Shown: one piece after another, positions 1 through 5,456 of the stretch
How the letters are laid out: the number at the start of each line of letters is the position of its first letter
Numbering within the stretch: position 1 is the first letter of the stretch
Assembly: GCA_014871545.1 (NCBI GenBank)
Contig: WGSR01000081.1
Location: 1-6,931, forward strand
Length of the DNA: 6,931 nucleotides
Direction: 5' to 3'
Source: Collinsella sp.
GTDB taxonomy: Bacteria > Actinomycetota > Coriobacteriia > Coriobacteriales > Coriobacteriaceae
Translations under genes and position numbers: made by a program
Notes under the pieces: generated by a model
Seen by the model: only the letters and a program-made list of their open reading frames with translations
What the model was told of the DNA's origin: nothing
Database searches by the model: none

Positions 1-2955
1 GCCGCCATCGAGCGCGGCGAGGACCGCAAGCTCTTTAACGAGGCCATGGCCGAGATCGGCCTGGAGGTCGCGCGCTCGGGCTATGCCTACAGCGTGGCCG
101 ACGCCGAGGCCATCGCCGAGCGCGTGGGATATCCCTGCGTGCTGCGTCCGAGCTTTACCCTCGGCGGCGCCGGCGGCGGCATCGCTCACACTCACGAGGA
201 GCTCGTCTCCATCGTGAGCCAGGGCCTCGAGCTCTCGCCCGCCCACGAGGTGCTGGTCGAGGAGTCCATCGAGGGCTGGAAAGAGTATGAGATGGAGGTC
301 ATGCGTGACCACGCCGGCAACGGCATCATCGTGTGCTCCATCGAGAACCTCGACCCCATGGGCGTGCATACCGGCGACTCCATCACCGTGGCGCCGGCGC
401 AGACCCTCTCCGACCTGGAGTATCAGCGCATGCGTGTCGCCTCGCTCGCCATCTTGGAGAAGATCGGCGTCGAGACCGGTGGCTCCAACGTGCAGTTTGC
501 CGTGAACCCCCAGACCGGCCGCCTGATCGTCATCGAGATGAACCCGCGCGTGAGCCGTTCGTCCGCCCTCGCTTCCAAGGCCACGGGTTTCCCCATTGCC
601 AAGGCCGCCGCGCGCCTGGCTGTGGGCTACACGCTCGACGAGATCGTCAACGACATCACCAAGGCTACGCCCGCCTGCTTTGAGCCCACGATCGACTACT
701 GTGTGGTCAAGGTGCCGCGCTTTGCCTTCGAGAAGTTCAAGGGTACCGACCCCACGCTCACCACGCGCATGAAGGCCGTGGGCGAGATTATGGCGATCGG
801 CCGCACCTTTGAGGAGGCCTTTGGCAAGGCCATGCGCTCGCTGGAGGACGGACACCAGGGCATTTGCGCCGGTGGAAAGGAGGGTGCCGACAAGCTGGGC
901 GACGACGAGCTCGCTCAGGCCGTGGCAACCCCGACCGAGCATCGCATCTTCTTTGTGGTCGAGGCCCTGCGCCGCGGCTGGGATGTCGCGCGTATCCGTG
1001 CCATCTGCGGTATCGATCCGTGGTACCTCAACCGTATCAACGACATGGTGCAGGTCCAGGAGAGCATCCGCGGCCTGCGTGTGGAGGATATCGATGCCGA
1101 CGCGATGCGCCTGCTCAAGCAGTACGGCACGAGCGACGCCGAGATCGCTGCGCTGACCGGCTCGGACGAGCGCTTTGTGCGCGCCTATCGCAAGGGCCTT
1201 GGCGTGGTTCCCAGCATGAAGACGGTCGATACCTGCGCTGCGGAGTTCTCGAGCGCCACGGAGTACCATTACAAGACGTACGAGAACATCTACCGCACGA
1301 GCCCGGATGCCAAGAAGTGCGTGGCTCCCGACGAGACCACGCCGGCGGACAAGCCCAAGGCGATGATCTTGGGCGCCGGTCCCAACCGCATTGGCCAGGG
1401 TATCGAGTTCGATTACTGCTGCGTGCACGCGAGCTACGCGCTGGCGGCCCGCGGCTTTGAGACCATCATGGTCAACTGCAATCCCGAGACCGTTTCGACC
1501 GACTACGACACGTCCGACCGTCTGTACTTTGAGCCGCTCACCTACGAGGACGTCATGGATGTCATCGATGTTGAGCGACCCGACGGCGTCGTGGTGACGC
1601 TCGGCGGCCAGACTCCGCTTAAGCTGGCGCGCATGCTCGAGGAAAGCGGCGTGAACATCATGGGCACCAAGCCCGATGCCATCGACTTTGCCGAGGACCG
1701 CGAGCGCTTTGCCGCCCTGCTCGACAAGCTGGGCATTATGTATCCGCCGGCGGGCCAGGCAACCTCGTTTGAGGAGGCCGAGGCCGTCGCCGCGCATATT
1801 GGCTACCCGCTGCTGGTGCGTCCGAGCTACGTGCTGGGCGGCCGCGGCATGATGATCGCCTACGATGCCGAGCATCTGCGCGATTATATGGCCGAGGCTG
1901 CACGCATTAGCCCCGACTACCCGGTGTATCTGGATCGCTTCTTGGAGGGTGCGATCGAGTCCGATGTCGACGCCCTGTGCGATGGCGAAGAGGTCTACAT
2001 CGGCGGCATTCTGGAGCATATCGAGGAGGCCGGCATTCACTCCGGCGACTCTGCGACCTGCATCCCGCCGTTCAGCTTTAGCGAGAGCCTGCAGGCAAAG
2101 CTTTGCGAGACCACGCGCCGCATCGCGATGGCGCTGGGCGTACGCGGCCTGGTTAACGTGCAGTACGCCATCAAGGGCGAGACCGTTTACGTGATCGAGG
2201 CCAACCCGCGTGCCAGCCGCACTGTGCCGTTTATCTCCAAGGCCACCGGCGTGCCGCTGGCCAAGTGTGCGGCGCGTATCATGGCGGGCGATTCCATCGC
2301 CAGCCTGGGCCTGCCGAGCGACGAGCGTCAGCTCGATTGGTTCTGCATGAAGGAAGCCGTTATGCCCTGGGGTCGTTTCCCGGGCGCCGACGTTATCCTG
2401 GGTCCCGAGATGAAGTCGACGGGCGAGGTCATGGGTATCGCCAAGAGCTATCCCGAGGCATACGCCAAGACGCAGCTGGCGATCGACTACAAGCTGCCCG
2501 ACCCGAGCGCCGGCAAGGTGTTCATTAGCGTGTGCGATCGCGACAAGCGCCACATCCTTTCGGTTGCGCGTATCCTGCGCTACCTGGGCTTTGACATCTG
2601 CTCCACCGAGGGTACGGCGCGCGTGCTGCGTGGCGGCAACGTGACGTGCGAGGTCGTGGAGAAGATTAGCGGCCCGCATGACGGCGAGCGCCCCAACATC
2701 GGCGACCTCATCGCCGATGGCAAGATTGCGGTGATCGTCAACACGCCGTACGGCCCAGGTTCGCGTGGCGACGGCTACCTGTTGCGTACCGAGGCAGTGC
2801 GCCGCGGCGTGACCTGCGTGACGGCGATGTCTGCCGCCAACACGTACGTGAGCGCCATCGAGGCGGTGCGTGAGGACCAGCAGGGTCACGGTAGCGCCAA
2901 CGACATGGGCATGGACGTCATCGCCCTGCAGGACCTGCCGCAGTACACGGTGTAG
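1..2955 (+). CDS. carB: Carbamoyl-phosphate synthase large subunit (5'-truncated)
   Basis: CarB makes carbamoyl phosphate from bicarbonate, two ATP and ammonia channelled from the CarA glutaminase; it feeds pyrimidine and arginine synthesis in the cytoplasm. The frame is open from base 1, so the gene starts upstream; about 118 N-terminal residues seem missing compared with E. coli CarB as I recall it (1073 aa). 984 codons remain. The ATG at 46 is internal. In window codons: the rest of the carboxyphosphate ATP-grasp domain (RPSFTLGGAGGG near 49-60, EMNPRVSRSSALASKATGFP near 179-198), the oligomerisation region near 400-450, the carbamoyl-phosphate ATP-grasp domain (GAGPNRIGQG near 458-467, RPSYVLGGRG near 607-616, EANPRASRTVPF near 733-744), and a C-terminal MGS-like allosteric domain from about 838. 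There STEGT, VEKI and IVNT keep the Thr, Lys and Asn positions known to contact UMP/IMP in E. coli, so nucleotide control is plausible. The gene is intact to its TAG stop. A large inverted repeat begins 12 bases after it. Confidence 0.98.
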   Translation, partial: AAIERGEDRKLFNEAMAEIGLEVARSGYAYSVADAEAIAERVGYPCVLRPSFTLGGAGGGIAHTHEELVSIVSQGLELSPAHEVLVEESIEGWKEYEMEVMRDHAGNGIIVCSIENLDPMGVHTGDSITVAPAQTLSDLEYQRMRVASLAILEKIGVETGGSNVQFAVNPQTGRLIVIEMNPRVSRSSALASKATGFPIAKAAARLAVGYTLDEIVNDITKATPACFEPTIDYCVVKVPRFAFEKFKGTDPTLTTRMKAVGEIMAIGRTFEEAFGKAMRSLEDGHQGICAGGKEGADKLGDDELAQAVATPTEHRIFFVVEALRRGWDVARIRAICGIDPWYLNRINDMVQVQESIRGLRVEDIDADAMRLLKQYGTSDAEIAALTGSDERFVRAYRKGLGVVPSMKTVDTCAAEFSSATEYHYKTYENIYRTSPDAKKCVAPDETTPADKPKAMILGAGPNRIGQGIEFDYCCVHASYALAARGFETIMVNCNPETVSTDYDTSDRLYFEPLTYEDVMDVIDVERPDGVVVTLGGQTPLKLARMLEESGVNIMGTKPDAIDFAEDRERFAALLDKLGIMYPPAGQATSFEEAEAVAAHIGYPLLVRPSYVLGGRGMMIAYDAEHLRDYMAEAARISPDYPVYLDRFLEGAIESDVDALCDGEEVYIGGILEHIEEAGIHSGDSATCIPPFSFSESLQAKLCETTRRIAMALGVRGLVNVQYAIKGETVYVIEANPRASRTVPFISKATGVPLAKCAARIMAGDSIASLGLPSDERQLDWFCMKEAVMPWGRFPGADVILGPEMKSTGEVMGIAKSYPEAYAKTQLAIDYKLPDPSAGKVFISVCDRDKRHILSVARILRYLGFDICSTEGTARVLRGGNVTCEVVEKISGPHDGERPNIGDLIADGKIAVIVNTPYGPGSRGDGYLLRTEAVRRGVTCVTAMSAANTYVSAIEAVREDQQGHGSANDMGMDVIALQDLPQYTV

Positions 2956-2966
2956 TTGACCTGGCC

Positions 2967-3057
2967 GGCCGGGGCGGGAGGGGCCGAGATTTCCCCCTTT
3001 CGCTCCGGCTGCAAGCAGAGTCGCTCAGGAGGAAACTCGGCCCCTCCCGCTCCGGCC
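2967..3057 (-). repeat. Large stem-loop element, copy 1 (GAGCGA core on minus strand)
   Basis: The arms 2967-2998 and 3027-3057 form an imperfect stem of about 30 bp that includes GGGGCCGAG against CTCGGCCCC and TTTCCCCCT against AGGAGGAAA. The loop holds the perfect small hairpin CTGC-AA-GCAG at 3009-3018, flanked by TCGCTC at 3000-3005 and 3021-3026. On the minus strand the core reads TGAGCGACTCTGC, small hairpin, GGAGCGAA. The element at 3208-3312 has nearly the same core on the plus strand, with a different outer stem. It begins 12 bases after the carB stop, so it may help end carB transcription. Neither side has a clean T-run, so it is not a textbook intrinsic terminator. The structure is read directly from the sequence; its function is unknown. 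Confidence 0.8.
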
Positions 3058-3130
3058 TGCGGTGACTCGGTTGCACCGTGTGCTGCGGAAGGGGCTTTGC
3101 GCGATGACTAGGGCTGAATAGAAAATGAGT

Positions 3131-3166
3131 GTGGGATCCGCCGTTCGTTCGAACGGCGGATCCCAC
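3131..3166. terminator. Near-perfect palindrome, probable bidirectional terminator
   Basis: A 16-bp perfect stem (3131-3146 with 3151-3166) closes on the loop GTTC; the arm begins GTGGGATCCGCCG. On the plus strand it is followed by GTTAATATTT, a moderately T-rich tail. On the minus strand it is followed by ACTCATTTTC. It could therefore end carB transcripts on the plus strand and antisense transcripts on the minus strand. It lies 175 bases after the carB stop, which is far for a dedicated terminator. A perfect palindrome of this length could also be a protein-binding site. Confidence 0.55.
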
Positions 3167-3207
3167 GTTAATATTTCAGCCAACGTATGTCATGGCAATT
3201 CCCGGTA

Positions 3208-3312
3208 GGTCCCCGGGTGCCCCGCGGCGGGCTGGGTTTATTGTCTGAGCGACTTTGCGAAGCAAGGGGAGCGAAGATAAAAACCCAGCCCGACGCGGGG
3301 CACCCGGGGACC
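3208..3312 (+). repeat. Large stem-loop element, copy 2 (GAGCGA core on plus strand)
   Basis: The arms 3208-3240 and about 3280-3312 pair over some 31 bp with one clear mismatch (GGTCCCCGGGTGCCCCGC at the left end). The helix continues imperfectly to TCT (3244-3246) with AGA (3275-3277). The loop contains GAGCGA at 3247-3252, the hairpin TTGC-GAA-GCAA at 3255-3265, and GAGCGA again at 3269-3274. It matches copy 1 (2967-3057, minus strand) at TGAGCGACTYTGC, at GGAGCGAA and in the inner stem GGGCYGRGTTT, but the distal stem differs. The 3' arm ends 17 bases before a TATACT candidate -10 box and 86 bases before purE. It could be a terminator, a structured RNA or a palindromic DNA repeat; the sequence does not decide between these. 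Confidence 0.8.
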
Positions 3313-3329
3313 GCAGGGACGGGAGCAGC

Positions 3330-3347
3330 TATACTACTCTCAGTAGT
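3330..3347 (+). promoter_or_regulatory. Candidate purE promoter -10 box overlapped by a palindrome
   Basis: TATACT at 3330-3335 resembles a sigma-70-type -10 box. The corresponding -35 position (3307-3312, GGGACC) is a poor match, so activation or an atypical promoter would be needed. The perfect palindrome ACTACT-CTC-AGTAGT (3333-3347) overlaps the -10 box and would cover the start site, which is a typical place for a repressor operator. A further CT/AG pair matches outside a 2-base mismatch. The regulator cannot be named from the sequence. The purE ATG lies about 50 bases downstream. Confidence 0.4.
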
Positions 3348-3383
3348 TAAGGGTCGCGGATCCGCCGCGTCACCGCTCTCAAC

Positions 3384-3390
3384 AGGAGGT
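3384..3390 (+). promoter_or_regulatory. Ribosome binding site fixing the purE start
   Basis: AGGAGGT is a strong Shine-Dalgarno sequence, with 8 bases between it and the ATG at 3399. An in-frame TTG at 3393 would have almost no spacing and add only two residues, so ATG 3399 is the chosen start. Confidence 0.85.
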
Positions 3391-3398
3391 CTTTGTTT

Positions 3399-3863
3399 AT
3401 GGCAGATCAAAAGCCGGTTGTCGGGATCATCATGGGCTCCAAGTCCGATCTGGGTGTTATGGAAGGCTGCACCGTCGAGCTCGAGGCGCTGGGCGTGCCC
3501 TATGAGCTTGTCATTGCGAGCGCACACCGCACACCGGCGAAGGTCCACGAGTGGGCTTCGACTGCTGCCGATCGCGGCATCAAAGTGATTATCGCTGCCG
3601 CCGGCAAGGCCGCTCACCTGGGTGGTGTCGTGGCTGCCTTTACGCCGCTGCCGGTCATCGGCGTGCCTATGAAGACGAGTGACCTGGGCGGCATGGATTC
3701 GCTGCTGTCGATGGTGCAGATGCCTTCGGGCGTGCCCGTGGCCTGCGTTGCCATCAACGGCGCCAAGAACGCCGCCATCTACGCCACGCAGATTCTGGGC
3801 GCTTGCGACCCCGAGTACCGCAAGGTTATCGAGAAGATGAAGCAGGAGATGGCCGACGCCTAG
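3399..3863 (+). CDS. purE: N5-carboxyaminoimidazole ribonucleotide mutase, class I PurE
   Basis: Class I PurE converts N5-CAIR (made by PurK) to 4-carboxy-AIR in de novo purine synthesis; it is a cytoplasmic octamer. The 154-residue product covers the whole single-domain family. Visible motifs are the phosphate-binding loop MGSKSD (residues 12-17), SAHRTP (41-46) with the catalytic His at 43, GKAAHLGG (69-76), PVIGVP (85-90), and MDSLLSMVQMPSGVPVA (99-115), a class I signature. At 69-76 the usual AAHLPG is AAHLGG, with Gly for Pro; this is a mild variation and the His is kept. No purK or other pur gene is in the window, so the partner must be encoded elsewhere. The start is supported by AGGAGGT at 3384. 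The stop is followed after 35 bases by the sortase ATG, with no terminator between, so co-transcription is likely. Confidence 0.97.
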   Translation: MADQKPVVGIIMGSKSDLGVMEGCTVELEALGVPYELVIASAHRTPAKVHEWASTAADRGIKVIIAAAGKAAHLGGVVAAFTPLPVIGVPMKTSDLGGMDSLLSMVQMPSGVPVACVAINGAKNAAIYATQILGACDPEYRKVIEKMKQEMADA

Positions 3864-3898
3864 GCGTTCCGCCGTTTCACCGCAGTATAAGGAGAGCC

Positions 3899-4897
3899 AT
3901 GTCCGACTATCAGGGAAAACGATTCAAGGCTTCTCAGATTCCCGATCCGTCGAAGCCGGGTGCTGCCCATGCGGCACAGCAGGGTCGGACATCCTCTCCT
4001 CAGCAGCCGCGCGCGCCGCGCCCCGTGACGCCGGCGACGCATCGTCGACAGGACGCGCCAGCCGCATATCGACCTTCATCTTATAGCAACGCTAAGAAGC
4101 CGCCCCGGTCTTCATCGCATGCCGCGCCGTCGGATTACACCGAGCCGCCGCGCAAAAAGCGCCGCTCCATTATTCCCATTCTGCTCATCATCATCGGCAT
4201 CGGCCTGATTGTCGCCGCCGCTGCCATCTTTATCAACGCGCAGATTGGCTATAAGCAGGCAAGCGATTCGTACCAGAAAATCGAGAAGCAATATGTAAGC
4301 GATAAGGACGCCAGCGGCGTGCCGATTATTGACTTCGATGCACTTGCTCAGACAAACTCCGAGATTGTGGGTTGGATTTACGCGCCGGGAACCAACATCA
4401 ACTATCCCGTGGTGCAGACCAACAACAACTCCAAATACCTCAACACGCTGTTCGACGGTACGGCTAATGCATCCGGGGCCATTTTCCTGGATAGCAATGA
4501 CACCGCGCCGGGCATGGTGGATCAGCAGACCACGATCTACGGCCACCACATGAATGACGGGTCGATGTTCAACGTGATTTCGGACACCGCTGATCAGGCA
4601 ACGTTCGATAGCATCGAGTTCGTGTATTACATCACACGGGATGCTACGTATAAACTGCGACCACTGGCGACCAAAGTTGTCGAGGACACGTATGCCAAGG
4701 CGCGCACGACCAATTTTGAGGGCGACGACGGGCTCAAGAACTACCTGTCCGAGATGCTCGACGGTGCCTCTGCCGTGGCGAGCGATGCCATCGATCGTGC
4801 CGCTTCGGCAACCAAGGTCGTAACGCTTGTGACCTGTCGTTCGTTATCGCTGAGCAACACACGTGCCGTCATGGTGCTCACGCCGGTCGAGGAATAG
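3899..4897 (+). CDS. srtB: Class B sortase with long proline-rich cytoplasmic tail
   Basis: A membrane-anchored cysteine transpeptidase that cleaves surface proteins at a sorting motif and joins them to the cell wall or to pilin subunits. The 332-residue product has three parts. Residues 1-89 are hydrophilic, rich in Pro, Ser, Ala and basic residues, and end in RKKRR. Residues about 91-113 form one membrane helix, giving an N-in topology. The extracellular sortase domain runs from about 145 to 330. Catalytic features are TIYGHHM (212-218, His216), TLVTC (309-313, Cys313) and NTR (320-322, Arg322). IVGWIYAPGTNINYPVVQ (156-173) is typical of class B. The tail is much longer than the short N-terminus of S. 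aureus SrtB. AAGGAG at 3889-3894 supports ATG 3899, although the 4-base spacing is short; earlier in-frame starts would overlap purE. No LPxTG-type substrate is encoded nearby, so targets are unknown. The moaE-like gene follows directly. Confidence 0.93.
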   Translation: MSDYQGKRFKASQIPDPSKPGAAHAAQQGRTSSPQQPRAPRPVTPATHRRQDAPAAYRPSSYSNAKKPPRSSSHAAPSDYTEPPRKKRRSIIPILLIIIGIGLIVAAAAIFINAQIGYKQASDSYQKIEKQYVSDKDASGVPIIDFDALAQTNSEIVGWIYAPGTNINYPVVQTNNNSKYLNTLFDGTANASGAIFLDSNDTAPGMVDQQTTIYGHHMNDGSMFNVISDTADQATFDSIEFVYYITRDATYKLRPLATKVVEDTYAKARTTNFEGDDGLKNYLSEMLDGASAVASDAIDRAASATKVVTLVTCRSLSLSNTRAVMVLTPVEE

Positions 4898-4921
4898 ATT
4901 ATGGGCTACTCAATGACGGTG

Positions 4922-4928
4922 AAAGGAG
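4922..4928 (+). promoter_or_regulatory. Ribosome binding site favouring the internal moaE-like start
   Basis: AAAGGAG lies 5 bases before ATG 4934 and 2 bases before the adjacent ATG 4931. A competing start at ATG 4901 has GAGG at 4889-4892, inside the end of the sortase gene, 8 bases upstream. That start would add 11 residues without similarity to MoaE. The stronger site and the family alignment favour 4934, but 4901 is not excluded. Confidence 0.55.
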
Positions 4929-4933
4929 AAATG

Positions 4934-5350
4934 ATGCTCGAGAATGGCAAATCGATGCCTTCGGTTGATGCTTGGCTGCGCGAAGCCAAGGCCGATGTTT
5001 CGGCGGCTGATTGTGGGATGTACCTGACACACAACGGCGTGGTGCGCGCGACGCCCAAGGCCGAAGTGCGCGGAGTCGAGACCGATGGCGTGGCGCCAGG
5101 CCACAAGGTGGGCGGCATGGTGTTTGGCTTCGATGCCGAAAAGGTGCAGGCCGCTATCGAGGCGACGCGCACGATGCCGGGTATCGGCTATGTGCGCGTG
5201 TGGCTGGCGAGCGGCGAGCTTACCGTGGGCGACGACATCATGCTCGTGCTCATTGGCGGAGACATTCGCCCGCATGTGGTCGATGCGCTGCAGTCGCTCG
5301 TCGGCACCATCAAGAACGAGTGCGTGAGCGAGGTCGAGCGCGAGGCGTAA
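4934..5350 (+). CDS. moaE: Divergent MoaE-like protein (molybdopterin synthase large-subunit family)
   Basis: MoaE with MoaD converts precursor Z (cPMP) to molybdopterin. The 138-residue product aligns by eye along most of E. coli MoaE (150 aa): NGVVR (34-38) matches the TGKVR region around Arg39, YVRVWLASGELTVGDDIMLVLIGG (86-109) matches the VTVIHRIGELWPGDEIVFVGV strand region, and IRPHVVDALQSLVGTIK (111-127) matches the HRSSAFEAGQFIMDYLK helix. Arg112 and Lys127 fit Arg104 and Lys119. The position of the second active-site lysine (Lys126 in E. coli) is Val134, and no lysine follows 127. The EHYPGM segment is replaced by FGFDAEK. The first His of the HR pair is Ile. It may therefore be a family branch with altered activity. 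No moaD is adjacent. It follows the sortase by 36 bases (3 if the ATG at 4901 is used), probably in the same transcript. The family call is fairly firm, the function is not. Confidence 0.75.
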   Translation: MLENGKSMPSVDAWLREAKADVSAADCGMYLTHNGVVRATPKAEVRGVETDGVAPGHKVGGMVFGFDAEKVQAAIEATRTMPGIGYVRVWLASGELTVGDDIMLVLIGGDIRPHVVDALQSLVGTIKNECVSEVEREA

Positions 5351-5383
5351 GGCCTCGTCGGCAATCCGAGTCTGTCTATAGCG

Positions 5384-5424
5384 AAAGCCCGCCGGCAGTT
5401 CATGTAGATCTGCCAGCGGGCTTT
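5384..5424. terminator. Bidirectional terminator between convergent genes
   Basis: The arms 5384-5398 and 5410-5424 form a 15-bp stem with one C/A mismatch (AAAGCCCGC against GCGGGCTTT at the base) and an 11-base loop. The AAA/TTT base of the stem supplies a short T-run on both strands. It lies 33 bases after the moaE-like stop and 32 bases before the stop of the minus-strand gene, so it can serve both genes. Confidence 0.8.
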
Positions 5425-5456
5425 GATGTGTTGGAGCTATTTTGCTCTGGCGTTTG

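Noticed and set aside
3097..3124. Possible promoter TTGCGC, 16 bases, TAGAAA upstream of the 3131 palindrome
   Set aside because: Both boxes are weak and the start site would fall on the palindrome; no gene directly follows.
2918..3166. 82-codon minus-strand open frame after carB
   Set aside because: It lies entirely across two hairpins and the carB 3' end, with no family similarity.
3356..3365. Palindrome GCGGATCCGC in the purE leader, sharing GGATCCGCCG with the 3131-3166 hairpin
   Set aside because: A 10-base match in GC-rich DNA is easily chance, and no further similarity surrounds it.
3313..3398. Purine or other known riboswitch in the purE leader
   Set aside because: The leader after the candidate promoter is only about 50 bases and shows no conserved riboswitch core.
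3187..3588. 133-codon plus-strand open frame overlapping purE in another frame
   Set aside because: It crosses the inverted repeat and then the purE reading frame; the composition is shadow-like and no ribosome binding site is seen.
3168..3617. 149-codon open frame on the minus strand over the hairpin region and the start of purE
   Set aside because: It is antisense to purE, runs through the large inverted repeat, has no recognisable domain and reflects GC-rich shadow coding.
3803..3898. Upstream extension of the sortase start
   Set aside because: It would overlap the purE end in a different frame and add 32 shadow-like residues; AAGGAG before ATG 3899 gives the better start.
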